From Nematostella vectensis (Eukaryota > Cnidaria > Anthozoa > Actiniaria > Edwardsiidae): 64,000 bases of DNA. Positions 52,401 through 64,000 of this stretch are shown piece after piece. The stretch covers positions 14,812,442 to 14,876,441 of the forward strand of contig NC_064045.1 of the NCBI RefSeq assembly GCF_932526225.1, in the 5' to 3' direction. Made by a program: the position numbers and the translations under genes. The notes beneath the pieces were generated by a model. It had not been told where the DNA came from, did not search any database, and worked only from the letters and a program-made list of their open reading frames with translations. How positions within the stretch are numbered: position 1 is the first letter of the stretch; every line of letters starts with the position of its first letter.

Positions 52401-55400
52401 AGAGCAGCATGTATGGTCATAGAGCAGCATGTATGGTCATAGAGCAGCATGTATGGTCATAGAGCAGCATGTATGGTCATAGAGCAGCATGTATGGTCAT
52501 AGAGCAGCATGTATGGTCATAGAGCAGCATGTATGGTCATAGAGCAGCATGTATGGTCATAGAGCAGCATGTATGGTCATAGAGCAGCATGTATGGTCAT
52601 AGAGCAGCATGTATGGTCATAGAGCAGCATGTATGGTCATAGAGCAGCATGTATGGTCATAGAGCAGCATGTATGGTCATAGAGCAGCATGTATGGTCAT
52701 AGAGCAGCATGTATGGTCATAGAGCAGCATGTATGGTCATAGAGCAGCATGTATGATCATAGAGCAGCATGTATGGTCATAGAGCAGCATGTATGATCAT
52801 AGAGCAGCATGTATGGTCATAGAGCAGCATGTATGGTCATAGAGCAGCATGTATGGTCATAGAGCAGCATGTATGGTCATAGAGCAGCATGTATGGTCAT
52901 AGAGCAGCATGTATGATCATAGAGCAGCATGTATGGTCATAGAGCAGCATGTATGGTCATAGAGCAGCATGTATGGTCACAGAGCAGCATGTATGGTCAT
53001 AGAGCAGCATGTATGGTCATAGAGCAGCATGTATGATCATAGAGCAGCATGTATGATCATAGAGCAGCATGTATGGTCATAGAGCAGCATGTATGGTCAT
53101 AGAGCAGCATGTATGGTCATAGAGCAGCATGTATGATCATAGAGCAGCATGTATGATCATAGAGCAGCATGTATGATCATAGAGCAGCATGTATGATCAT
53201 AGAGCAGCATGTATGATCATAGAGCAGCATGTATGGTCATAGAGCAGCATGTATGGTCATAGAGCAGCATGTATGGTCATAGAGCAGCATGTATGGTCAT
53301 AGAGCAGCATGTATGATCATAGAGCAGCATGTATGGTCATAGAGCAGCATGTATGATCATAGAGCAGCATGTATGATCATAGAGCAGCATGTATGGTCAT
53401 AGAGCAGCATGTATGATCATAGAGCAGCATGTATGGTCATAGAGCAGCATGTATGGTCATAGAGCAGCATGTATGGTCATAGAGCAGCATGTATGGTCAT
53501 AGAGCAGCATGTATGGTCATAGAGCAGCATGTATGGTCATAGAGCAGCATGTATGATCATAGAGCAGCATGTATGATCATAGAGCAGCATGTATGGTCAT
53601 AGAGCAGCATTTAGTATCTTGTGGTATCATGTTAAAAATATCATAAATGTTCATTTTAGTGCACACCTTTCAATAAATATTTACAAACTATAAATGGCCA
53701 CCCCCTTTCAAATCAAATCAGTGCCCAAGGCACCAAAATAAGAATGTATGGTAATATAGATTAGCATTACGTACCTTATGGCTAAGGTCCCTCATAACAT
53801 ACAGCAAGATATCTCTGCACGTCTCTGCAAACTTTTCATCTTTTGTCATCTAATAAACAAACATAATATTATTATCACGATTCCTAGATACCCTTGGGCT
53901 TTCTAGACAGAGATCTCTCTAAAGCCAAACCCAGCCCTCTTTCTAAACAACAAACACTGTGAAAAAAGTCAGTAGAGTTATGTTTAACCTGTGGCGAGGT
54001 AACATATTTCTGATGGCCAATAGAAGTTCATTGCCCAGGAGGAACCCTTTCTGCAAATCTGCTTGAAATCTCTGAAAAACCAGCCACATTCTTAAATCAT
54101 TTCGATGATTCAAGTGTCTTATAAGAAATGTGAGTGTTTTGTACTGTCCTTTTTTTTCTTGACTCTCTGCTTTTCTCAGCCCCATGCAATCAACCTGCAA
54201 CTCTTAAAACATTGCAGCTAAAAATTGCTAAAGCAGCACAGGCTAAAGCAGCACAGAAAACTAGTAACTCAATAGAATGATCTAATCTTAACCTGAAATC
54301 TCATGGTAAATGCAGCAGTTAATATCACCTGATAGCCCATGGTATATGCAGCAGTTAATATCACCCGATAGCCCATGGTATATGCAGCAGTTAATATCAC
54401 CCGATAGCCCATGGTATATGCAGCAGTTAATATCATCTGATAGCCCATGGTATATGCAGCAGTTAATATCATCTGATAGCCCATGGTATATGCAGCAGTT
54501 AATATCACCTGATAGCCCATGGTATATGCATCAGTTATTATCATCTGATAGCCCATGGTATATGCAGCAGTTAATCTCACCTGATAGCCCATGGTATATG
54601 CAGCAGTTAATATCACCTGATAGCCCATGGTATATGCAGCAGTTAATATCACCTGATAGCCCATGGTATATGCATCAGTTAATCTCACCTGATAGCCCAT
54701 GGTATATGCATCAGTTAATATCATCTGATAGCCCATGGTATATGCATCAGTTAATCTCACCTGATAGCCCATGGCATATGCAGCAGTTAATCTCACCTGA
54801 TAGCCCATGGTATATGCAGCAGTTAATATCATCTGATAGCCCATGGTATATGCAGCAGTTAATCTCACCTGATAGCCCATGGCATATGCAGCAGTTAATC
54901 TCACCTGATAGCCCATGGTATATGCAGCAGTTAATCTCACCTGATAGCCCATGGTATATGCAGCAGTTAATCTCACCTGATAGCCCATGGTATATGCATC
55001 AGTTAATATCATCTGATAGCCCATGGTATATGCATCAGTTAATCTCACCTGATAGCCCATGGCATATGCAGCAGTTAATCTCACCTGATAGCCCATGGTA
55101 TATGCAGCAGTTAATCTCACCTGATAGCCCATGGTATATGCAGCAGTTAATCTCACCTGATAGCCCATGGTATATGCATCAGTTAATATCACCTGATAGC
55201 CCATGGTATATGCATCAGTTAATATCACCTGATAGCCCATGGTATATGCAGCAGTTAATCTCACCTGATAGCCCATGGCATATGCAGCAGCTATTTGTGC
55301 TTGGTCATACAGCATTTTTTCAAAATGTGGGACATGCCAAAATCGATCAGTGGAATATCTGTGAAATCCCTAGAAGACAAAATGAGGATGTTAAAATATC

Positions 55401-58400
55401 TACATTAAACACAAGAGGCTTTATTATTGCTAGATCTATTAGTTCTTATGTGGGGAAGGAAAAATGTCTTAAAAGGCTATTGTAATAAATTGAACACATG
55501 TCTGAGCAAGACCAGAGATTTTCTTCAGTTTTTCTTTTGGTTTGCTACTGGCTGTAGGAGAGAGCCTTCAGCTATTGTATAAGTAGTTTTCTCTATTACT
55601 CAAGTCAATAAATGTTTTAGTTACTAACTTACTATGTGTTATTTATCTTCTATAACAATTCCAAGCTGTCTTGGATACCTCTTAAGTTTTAGTGTACCTG
55701 TCCTACTTGATTATGTATTCCCATTGCACTCCATAGTCTTTAAACATACCATTATGCTCTACGTGATCATGAATTTCTTCCCATTGCACTCCATAGTCTT
55801 AAGACATTACCATACCTGCCCTACATGATCATGTATTCCTCCCTTGCCCATACACTCTAAAGTCTTAAGACAGATATGAAGTGCCCTCTCTCCTTCCTCG
55901 GTTCCATTCTTCAACAAGTGATACTTGAAGAGGAAGTTGAAGGTGGCTGGAAAAAATAAATGGTTGACTTTAAAAAACAAGGTCAGATATAAAGGTAACA
56001 TACCACAATAAAAAAATGCTGTCATCATCAAAATGTATGCTTAAGAGTAATTTGTGTAGTAGTACAAGGCATGGGACTGTGAAATGTCGCCAGGACATAG
56101 AGATAGCCATATATGGTACTTTAGTAAAAAATTTCCCTACTCATTTTGAAGATACAACCATAAGTTATTGCAATAACACAAAGTCACATCTTCCTTACAA
56201 AGTTTGATCATACAACCAAGGTATTTATGTAGATCTGAGGCAACGTTCTCTGTACCTGGCTGAGGGAATTTGGGCGCTCCGCCAAAGCCACCAAATTCCT
56301 CGTCAAAGCTCTTAGACATTCCTTGGTACAACTTTTCAATAACCTCCTTGTTGGGCATGTCTTTCGCATCAAGACCAATCTCACTGGCATGTTCTAGTAT
56401 GGCATTCATCACAATGGTACTTTGCTGAGTGAACTTTGGCTTGTTGGTCTCCCACTGACACACAAGAAAAACAATGTCAAAAAAGGAAAAATGTGAACAC
56501 TTGGTTGAAGACTGGCACGTGGGTACAGGGAGGCAAACAAACTGCCACCCAAAACACAGTCTTTACTCCTTGAAAAATCAATTACTACCCCCCCCCCCCC
56601 CATTCCCTGCAAATCATGGCTATGGTCCTGAAATAAGAAAAAGAATATCAGATAGGAAAAAGGGAGAAAAAAACTGAACTGATTTAGAAATGGATTACTT
56701 TAAACTCCTGAACATTTTAATCTTAAATCTCTGTTTGACATATCATTGTTCCTGAACTATACACAATAATTCCAGAAATGTTCTATGGCCTAGATGCTGT
56801 AAAATACTTATGGTACGAATAGTGCACCTAACCTGCTTGATGATGTGTCCTAATACTGTTCCAAATCCTGGACGTCCAGCCATATCATTTGGAGGGAAGT
56901 ATGTCCCAGCAACAAACGGCTTGAGGTCTGGTGTAAGCCACAGACTCATGGGCCATCCACCCCCGCCGACCATAGCCTGGAAATATATCAATGAGATGAA
57001 ATGAAATGAAAGACTGGGAATATAAAAATGAGAATGAAAGACCAGGAATATATAACTGAGATGAAATGAAAGACTGGGAATATATGAATGAGAATAAAAG
57101 ACCAGGAATATATAACTGAGATGAAATGAAATGAAAGACTGGGAATATATAAATGAGAATGAAAGACTGGGAATATATAACTGAGATAAAATGAAATAAA
57201 AGACTGGGAATATATAAATGAGAATGAAAGACAGGGAATATATAACTGAGATGAAATGAAATAAAAGACAGGGAATATATAAATGAGAATGAAAGACCGG
57301 GAGTATATAACTGAGATGAAATGAAATGAAAGACTGGGAATATATAACTGAGATATGAAATGAAAGACTGGGAATATATAAATGAGAATAAAGTACCGGG
57401 AATATAAAACTGAGAGGAAATGAAATCAAAGACTGGGTATGTATAAATGAGATGAAATGAAATGAAAGGCTGGAAATATATAAATGTGATGAAATGAAAT
57501 GAAAGACTGGAAATATATAAATGAGATAAAATGAAATGAAAGACTAGAAATATATAAATGAGAATGAAATGAAAGACTGGTAATATATAAATGAGATGAG
57601 ATGAAATGAAAGACAAGTTATCATTGTTTCTATTTATGGATAAATATATTAAATCATTGTTGGCAATTCATCAATGAAATTAAACATTATCAGGAATAGG
57701 ATCTAGGGGTGTAGTAGTTTGGTTAAAGAAGAATAAAAAAGACTGGAGTGTTTAACCTACTTGAATGTAAGTCATATACACTCTGTCCACGTCTGGCCTT
57801 TCTTCTCTATCAACTTTCACAGGGATGAAGTTCTCATTTAGGATTTTTGCTATGTTCTCGTCTTCAAATGACTCCCTCTCCATGACATGACACCAGTGAC
57901 AGGTTGAGTAACCAACTGAAGATAGAAATCTCAAGGTTCATCTTAATAATGATAATACTATGATCACCTCTGATTCTTTTGTTTTCTGAGAGACAGTTAC
58001 TAACGAAATTCCCTGGAAAATAATAGATGGTTCTAAATTTCCCTCATGATGAGGGAGATTTTGTTTCTAAATTTCACTCATATATTAATGATGATGAAAA
58101 TTTAGTTTCTAAAACCTTTCTTTAGTTTCTAAATTTTCATCATGCATTTATAAGAATCTTTTGTCTTCTAAATCTCCCTCTACATCAGTGCATGAGAGAA
58201 ATTTAGAACCAAGATGCTTGTCTTCTAGTTTCCACTAGGAAAACAAATAGAAGGCAACATCCTGATTAGTACAGGAATAGACCCTGTGCCAAGAGACCAG
58301 AGTATTTGATCTTGTGATACCAAAATAATCTTAGACTAGATCCATGTGGTATGATTTTGATTGGCTAATGAGCTCAAGGAACTAGACTGTATACATGTAG

Positions 58401-61400
58401 TGCAACTATGTAAATCAACTATGCTTGATTTGAGAATGTGGTGGTATTTAGAGGGATAAAAAGAACAATGCATAAGCAGTGCCCTGATCCACTGAGCCAT
58501 GTTCGCTCATCCAACCTTATATTTACTCGTAGTTGTGAGTTTATTTCCTTGGTGATAATGGTATTACAAAGTTATAGCGTGGCAGGATGGGAATTCAGTG
58601 ATTAAATGTCCCTTCAACCTCGGGATGACTAGTTAAATAGCTATCCCTTGGTTGCGTGACATCTAATCAGTAAATTCCCCTTGTGCCATGCTATAACTTA
58701 TAATAACTAGGGCGAGGCAGAATTTTTGTCAGGGGGGCAAGCCTCAGATACTTCTGTCATTTGCATCAGGGGCAGGAGTTATTTACTCCTCTTCTAAGAG
58801 GGCAGCTCCCCCTTCTCCCTGTGCTAGCTACTCCCCCTTCTCCCTGTGCTAGCTACAGCACTCCCCCTTCTCCCTGTGCTAGCTACAGCACTCCCCCTTC
58901 TCCCTGTGCTAGCTACAGCACTCCCCCTTCTCCTTGTGCTAGCTACAGCACTCCCCTTTCTCCCTGTGCTAGCTACAGCACTCCCCTTCTCCCTGTGCTA
59001 GCTACTCCCCCTTCTCCCTGTGCTAGCTACAGCACTCCCCCTTCTCCTTGTGCTAGCTACAGCACTCCCCCTTCTCCCTGTGCTAGCTACAGCACTCCCC
59101 CTTCTCCCTGTGCTAGCTACTCCCCCTTCTCCCTGTGCTAGCTACAGCACTCCCCCTTCTCCCTGTGCTAGCTACAGCACTCCCCCTTCTCCCTGTGCTA
59201 GCTACAGCACTCCCCCTTCTCCCTGTGCTAGCTACAGCACTCCTCCTTCTCCCTGTGCTAGCTACAGCACTCCCCCTTCTCCTTGTGCTAGCTACAGCAC
59301 TCCCCCTTCTCCCTGTGCTAGCTACAGCACTCCCCCTTCTCCCTGTGCTAGCTACAGCACTCCCCCTTCTCCCTGTGCTAGCTACAGCACTCCCCCTTCT
59401 CCCTGTGCTAGCTACAGCACTCCCCCTTCTCCTTGTGCTAGCTACAGCACTCCCCCTTCTCCCTGTGCTAGCTACAGCACTCCCCCTTCTCCCTGTGCTA
59501 GCTACTCCCCCTTCTCCCTGTGCTAGCTTCAGCACTCCCCCTTCTCCTTGTGCTAGCTACAGCACTCCCCCTTCTCCCTGTGCTAGCTACAGCACTCCCC
59601 CTTCTCCCTGTGCTAGCTACAGCACTCCCCCTTCTCCCTGTGCTAGCTACAGCACTCCCCCTTCTCCTTGTGCTAGCTACAGCACTCCCCCTTCTCCTTG
59701 TGCTAGCTACAGCACTCCCCCTTCTCCCTGTGCTAGCTACAGCACTCCCCCTTCTCCTTGTGCTAGCTACAGCACTCCCCCTTCTCCTTGTGCTAGCTAC
59801 AGCACTCCCCCTTCTCCCTGTGCTAGCTACAGCACTCCTCCTTCTCCCTGTGCTAGCTACAGCACTCCCCCTTCTCCCTGTGCTAGCTACTCCCCCTTCT
59901 CCCTGTGCTAGCTACAGCACTCCCCCTTCTCCCTGTGCTAGCTACAGCACTCCCCCTTCTCCCTGTGCTAGCTACAGCACTCCCCCTTCTCCCTGTGCTA
60001 GCTACAGCACTCCCCCTTCTCCCTGTGCTAGCTACTCCCCCTTCTCCCTGTGCTAGCTACTCCCCCTTCTCCCTGTGCTAGCTACAGCACTCCCCCTTCT
60101 CCTTGTGCTAGCTACAGCACTCCCCCTTCTCCCTGTGCTAGCTACAGCACTCCCCCTTCTCCTTGTGCTAGCTACAGCACTCCCCCTTCTCCCTGTGCTA
60201 GCTACAGCACTCCCCTTCTCCCTGTGCTAGCTACTCCCCCTTCTCCCTGTGCTAGCTACAGCACTCCCCCTTCTCCTTGTGCTAGCTACAGCACTCCCCC
60301 TTCTCCCTGTGCTAGCTACAGCACTCCCCCTTCTCCCTGTGCTAGCTACAGCACTCCCCCTTCTCCCTGTGCTAGCTACAGCACTCCTCCTTCTCCCTGT
60401 GCTAGCTACAGCACTCCCCCTTCTCCTTGTGCTAGCTACAGCACTCCCCCTTCTCCCTGTGCTAGCTACAGCACTCCCCCTTCTCCCTGTGCTAGCTACA
60501 GCACTCCCCCTTCTCCCTGTGCTAGCTACAGCACTCCCCCTTCTCCCTGTGCTAGCTACAGCACTCCCCCTTCTCCCTGTGCTAGCTACAGCACTCCCCC
60601 TTCTCCCTGTGCTAGCTACAGCACTCCCCCTTCTCCCTGTGCTAGCTACAGCACTCCCCCTTCTCCCTGTGCTAGCTACAGCACTCGCCCTTCTCCCTGT
60701 GCTAGCTACAGCACTCCCCCTTCTCCCTGTGCTAGCTACAGCACTCGCCCTTCTCCCTGTGCTAGCTACAGCACTCCCCCTTCTCCCTGTGCTAGCTACA
60801 GCACTCCCCCTTCTCCTTGTGCTAGCTACAGCACTCCCCCTTCTCCCTGTGCTAGCTACAGCACTCCCCCTTCTCCCTGTGCTAGCTACAGCACTCCCCC
60901 TTCTCCCTGTGCTAGCTACAGCACTCCCCCTTCTCCCTGTGCTAGCTACAGCACTCCCCCTTCTCCCTGTGCTAGCTACAGCACTCCCCCTTCTCCTTGT
61001 GCTAGCTACAGCACTCCCCCTTCTCCCTGTGCTAGCTACAGCACTCCCCCTTCTCCTTGTGCTAGCTACAGCACTCCCCCTTCTCCCTGTGCTAGCTACA
61101 GCACTCCCCTTCTCCCTGTGCTAGCTACTCCCCCTTCTCCCTGTGCTAGCTACAGCACTCCCCCTTCTCCTTGTGCTAGCTACAGCACTCCCCCTTCTCC
61201 CTGTGCTAGCTACAGCACTCCCCCTTCTCCCTGTGCTAGCTACAGCACTCCCCCTTCTCCCTGTGCTAGCTACAGCACTCCTCCTTCTCCCTGTGCTAGC
61301 TACAGCACTCCCCCTTCTCCCTGTGCTAGCTACAGCACTCCCCCTTCTCCCTGTGCTAGCTACAGCACTCCCCCTTCTCCCTGTGCTAGCTACAGCACTC

Positions 61401-62784
61401 CCCCTTCTCCCTGTGCTAGCTACAGCACTCCCCCTTCTCCCTGTGCTAGCTACAGCACTCGCCCTTCTCCTTGTGCTAGCTACAGCACTCCCCCTTCTCC
61501 CTGTGCTAGCTACAGCACTCCCCCTTCTCCCTGTGCTAGCTACTCCCCCTTCTCCCTGTGCTAGCTACTCCCCCTTCTCCCTGTGCTAGCTACAGCACTC
61601 CCCCTTCTCCTTGTGCTAGCTACAGCACTCCCCCTTCTCCCTGTGCTAGCTACAGCACTCCCCCTTCTCCCTGTGCTAGCTACAGCACTCCCCCTTCTCC
61701 CTGTGCTAGCTACAGCACTCCCCCTTCTCCTTGTGCTAGCTACAGCACTCCCCCTTCTCCCTGTGCTAGCTACAGCACTCCCCTTCTCCCTGTGCTAGCT
61801 ACTCCCCCTTCTCCCTGTGCTAGCTACAGCACTCCCCCTTCTCCTTGTGCTAGCTACAGCACTCCCCCTTCTCCCTGTGCTAGCTACAGCACTCCCCCTT
61901 CTCCCTGTGCTAGCTACAGCACTCCCCCTTCTCCCTGTGCTAGCTACAGCACTCCCCCTTCTCCCTGTGCTAGCTACAGCACTCCCCCTTCTCCCTGTGC
62001 TAGCTACAGCACTCCTCCTTCTCCCTGTGCTAGCTACAGCACTCCCCCTTCTCCTTGTGCTAGCTACAGCACTCCCCCTTCTCCCTGTGCTAGCTACAGC
62101 ACTCCCCCTTCTCCCTGTGCTAGCTATAGCACTCCCCCTTCTCCCTGTGCTAGCTACAGCACTCCCCCTTCTCCCTGTGCTAGCTACAGCACTCCCCCTT
62201 CTCCCTGTGCTAGCTACAGCACTCCCCCTTCTCCCTGTGCTAGCTACAGCACTCCCCCTTCTCCTTGTGCTAGCTACAGCACTCCCCCTTCTCCTTGTGC
62301 TAGCTACAGCAGGGAGGGGGACTGCAAGGGGGAAGGGAGGATATTAAGTCACTGATGTAATTTAGATTTTCATTTGAAAGGCATTTGAGGCATTAAACCA
62401 TTCAACATTTAATATATTCCATAATAAATCCATAATAATAATAAATCCATAATAATAATTAATCCATAATAAATATAGGGCTGGGGATGGGGCACTGGTT
62501 AAAATTACCAGTAGGGGTGTGGCCGTGCCTCCCAAATAATTTCTTAATGTTTCTGTTTTGTCCCCCAATTATTTGAGACCTGGAATAACATACATATATC
62601 AATTTAATTTTCAAAGGCTGATCAACATTCTTTAATAAAATGAAATAATGTACTGACAACAAGCAGTGTAATCTGATTGGTTGACTACTATCTATAAATC
62701 AAGCAAAGTATTTTTGTACCTGAAAGAAATATCGGCTTTTGCTCCTTTCTGGCTTTCGCAAATGCTTCATCTCCCCAAGGATAC
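46459..62784 (-). CDS. SPATA20: Spermatogenesis-associated protein 20 (DUF255/thioredoxin-like), 5' end outside window
   Basis: Thirteen minus-strand exons join in phase: 62720-62784, 57761-57915, 56833-56976, 56256-56454, 55816-55946, 55265-55369, 53775-53849, 49359-49574, 49012-49204, 48343-48511, 47573-47781, 46851-47050, 46459-46707 (stop 46459-46461). They encode about 703 residues; human SPATA20 has 786, so roughly the first 80 lie beyond 64000. Order of features: [19 protein letters not shown], then the thioredoxin-like CHWC motif ([12 protein letters not shown]), [42 protein letters not shown]-type [40 protein letters not shown], then an (alpha/alpha)6-like half ([23 protein letters not shown]) and [12 protein letters not shown] near the end. 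The family is conserved from bacteria (YyaL) to mammals; its activity is poorly defined and a redox role is only inferred from CxxC. The donor of exon 46851-47050 is GC, not GT. Confidence 0.93.
46829..46953 (-). repeat. Two-copy 63-bp duplication across a SPATA20 donor
   Basis: GTTCCGGTAGAGCGAGT occurs at 46829 and 46892. The first copy lies in the intron and the second in the exon, so the 3' end of exon 46851-47050 and its splice site lie between the two copies. Confidence 0.8.
47735..47998 (-). repeat. Three-copy duplication of a SPATA20 acceptor-exon junction
   Basis: The start of exon 47573-47781 (TCTAG/AGCCACGCCCATTAAG, then [10 protein letters not shown] codons) is repeated twice upstream near 47822-47892 and 47930-47992, with stop-bearing and shifted copies. 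Confidence 0.85.
48695..48770 (-). repeat. Duplicate of the SPATA20 exon 48343-48511 acceptor side
   Basis: The stretch with CCCAGATCGGGCAAACCCAG and ATATCATCAGACCTG copies the acceptor and first codons of exon 48343-48511 (high end at 48511), lying about 200 bp upstream of it in gene sense. Confidence 0.8.
48843..49035 (-). repeat. Four-copy repeat of a SPATA20 exon-donor junction
   Basis: The end of exon 49012-49204 and its donor (TCCTGGAATG/GTAAGATATG) recur three more times towards lower coordinates, each with TTCCTG, GGTAAG or AGTAAG and an ATGACAATAAGATGATC-like link. Unit about 50 bp. Confidence 0.88.
49590..49815. repeat. 24-bp tandem repeat by a SPATA20 acceptor
   Basis: Unit GACATCATGAAAATTCTAGG plus AAAT, about nine copies, beginning about 15 bp from the acceptor of exon 49359-49574. 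Confidence 0.9.
50324..53610. repeat. 20-bp minisatellite, about 164 copies
   Basis: Unit AGCAGCATGTATGGTCATAG repeated almost without indels for 3.3 kb inside the SPATA20 intron 49575-53774. The main variation is one G/A site (ATGGTCAT or ATGATCAT); rare other substitutions and a single 2-bp insertion near 51815 occur. Confidence 0.98.
54306..55285 (-). repeat. 36-bp minisatellite built from a SPATA20 exon end and splice donor
   Basis: About 27 units plus a degenerate one. On the minus strand each unit reads GCATATACCATGGGCTATCA then a donor-like G/GTGAGATTAACTGCT. The first unit is the real end of exon 55265-55369 (AYAMGYQ/). The unit is 12 codons with no stops, so the exon frame stays open to 54269 (repeat [12 protein letters not shown]). 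Confidence 0.97.
55685..55865 (-). repeat. Three-copy duplication at the end of a SPATA20 exon
   Basis: TCCCATTGCACTCCATAGTCTT-type copies (near 55720 and 55780) match the 3' part of exon 55816-55946 plus its donor flank; both extra copies are diverged. Confidence 0.75.
57000..57620 (-). repeat. About 28-40-bp minisatellite carrying acceptor-like sites
   Basis: About 20 units of ATGAAATGAAAGACTGGGAA plus TATATAAATGAGA variants, beginning at the acceptor of exon 56833-56976. On the minus strand each unit has a pyrimidine-rich stretch ending in TATATTCCCAG or TATTTCCAG, like the real acceptor. Confidence 0.88.
58806..62309. repeat. 30-bp minisatellite, about 115 copies
   Basis: Unit TCCCCCTTCTCCCTGTGCTA plus GCTACAGCAC, in the SPATA20 intron 57916-62719. 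About ten units lack ACAGCAC-like bases (shorter, about 25 bp), and a C/T site (CTCCCTG/CTCCTTG) varies. No stops arise in most frames, so long spurious open frames appear. Confidence 0.98.
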
Positions 62785-64000
62785 CTTAAAGAAAATAGAA
62801 ACATTTTAATGAACATATCCAGTCACAATATATCAAATAGAGGAGCTTTTTAAACAGCTGAGAAAAATTATAAAAATTAAAAGACTCTAGAAATATTGTG
62901 GTATATTAAAAAGAAACTGATACAAAGACAGGAAATATAAATTGTGGGCAATAATAATAATAATAATAATAATCATATTAAGTCAAGCTAGTCAGCGCCT
63001 AGCCTACAAGGCCTTCAACCCACAAGAAAACAGAGTGGGAAACTTTGCAAAGAAATACACCCCCTTTCCACTATTTCATACTGATTGAGAGCGTTTTTTA
63101 GATTTAAATGCAAGTTACAGTCATATGAATATAGTATATGCTCAAATGAGGAGGGGAGAGGGGAAGTGTCCCATTTACTTGGGCTATACTAAGGGAATCA
63201 ATTTCCCACGGACGTTGATTGTGGTCGAGTCCGCAGCCTTGCAGCGGTCATACCCAACCCCTCAATCGGAAACTTCCGAATAGACATCTTTGGAATTGAG
63301 CATCATAAAAGAAAATGGCGGCCATATGATAAAATAGTTACGTCTCTCTCTTATGTACCCATTCGAGTAAAAGAGACAATTCCTGCCTTTGTTGTATACT
63401 GAATGAAATTTTCCAACCATTTTCATTTAAATTTTCTGATAATGTATCTTATATAACTTTGAACCATGACAGCTGGCGGGTGCTTTTACGTTTTTTCCTT
63501 TGTTCTATTTTACTATAGTTATTAGCGTAAACTTAATTGAGTACTTATTTGACTTACTTTAATGGGTACCTCTTAGCATATGAAGTTTTATTAACAATGC
63601 AACATGTCTTTGATACCTGCTTTTCTATATCAATTAGAATTGAGGGTTTACATGGATTACATGGATATATACTCGTCATCAAAAGTAACTTTAAAATTTT
63701 ACTTTAAAATTTTCAATTAAAACTCTCAGAAAAACTTACAGAAATTACATCATAAATTGTTTTTTTTTTCAGATAGGTATTATATTATACCTCTATGGCT
63801 GCGCAACCCCTCCACTCCCCCCTCAGCTAATTCTAAATACGCTCCTGCTAAACGTTTATGTTCTTGTTATGATTACCAGAAATAAAACGCAAAACAACGA
63901 ACCCGCGCATTCCTAAGTCGAGATTAGGAAACTAATTGGCTGACTCACTCGTCCGTTCTTGCCCATTAAATTTTTTAATCTGCCTGACGACATATAAATT
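62785..64000. other. SPATA20 intron or upstream DNA
   Basis: Sequence upstream of the first visible SPATA20 exon. Contains an (AAT)n run at about 62948-62973 and a C-rich patch near 63810. The expected exon with the 'SPYLLQHA.NPVDW' motif was not found, so it should lie to the right of the window. Confidence 0.5.

Noticed and set aside
50324-53610. CRISPR-like array
   Set aside because: Units are contiguous 20-bp repeats with no spacers, in a eukaryotic intron.
54310-55485. 391-residue plus-strand open frame in the 36-bp array
   Set aside because: It exists only because the 36-bp unit is a multiple of three and stop-free on both strands. The minus strand has the conserved exon; the plus frame shows no domain.
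56743-57616. Phe/Ile/Ser-rich frames of 228 and 243 residues
   Set aside because: Read-through of the AT-rich acceptor-side array; only the [10 protein letters not shown] part is a real exon.
58761-62355. Many long Ser/Pro/Ala- or Leu-rich open frames
   Set aside because: Artefacts of the 30-bp array, which has no stops in most frames; they lie within a SPATA20 intron.

Overview
This is a stretch of nuclear DNA from an animal. Every recognisable gene has spliceosomal introns with GT-AG borders. The proteins identified (a linker histone H1, CCR4-NOT subunit 3, SPATA20, a Golgi carbohydrate sulfotransferase and a GOLPH3/GPP34-like protein) belong to metazoan or pan-eukaryotic families. The AT-rich base composition, the MULE and piggyBac relics and the intron-rich but conserved exons fit an early-branching invertebrate; I would guess an anthozoan cnidarian, but the sequence alone does not prove this.

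Layout. 0-1.6 kb: a two-exon GPP34-domain gene on the minus strand. 2.3-11 kb: repeat-rich DNA with a duplicated block and a decayed but intron-bearing MULE-type transposase (MULE, SWIM zinc finger, Ulp1-like protease, PHD finger). 12.5-15 kb: a MITE and two minisatellites. 15.3-17.1 kb: a plus-strand carbohydrate sulfotransferase gene with a 5' UTR intron. 17.2-22 kb: several MITEs, including a nested pair. 22.5-23.3 kb: an intronless histone H1 gene with TATA box and poly(A) signal. 24.6 kb: a LINE scrap. 25.4-43.6 kb: a complete minus-strand CNOT3 orthologue, reconstructed as 20 coding exons and 786 codons with all phases consistent. Its introns hold a 4.8-kb DNA transposon of a family I cannot name (31.8-34.6 kb coding) and a 1.48-kb piggyBac deletion derivative bounded by TTAA. 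43.9-45.3 kb: nested MITEs and a dispersed repeat. 46.5-62.8 kb: a minus-strand SPATA20 orthologue, 13 exons reconstructed, with the N-terminal exon(s) lying beyond the right edge of the window.

The most striking feature is the number of minisatellites inside the two big genes that sit on, and in many cases contain, exon-intron junctions. The clearest is a 36-bp array of about 27 units made from the 3' end of a SPATA20 exon plus its 5' splice site, so the locus carries about twenty in-phase copies of a GT splice donor. Two other SPATA20 introns are dominated by long arrays (20 bp x about 164 and 30 bp x about 115). All coordinates were read by eye from the sequence; family names come from remembered conserved motifs, not from a database search.
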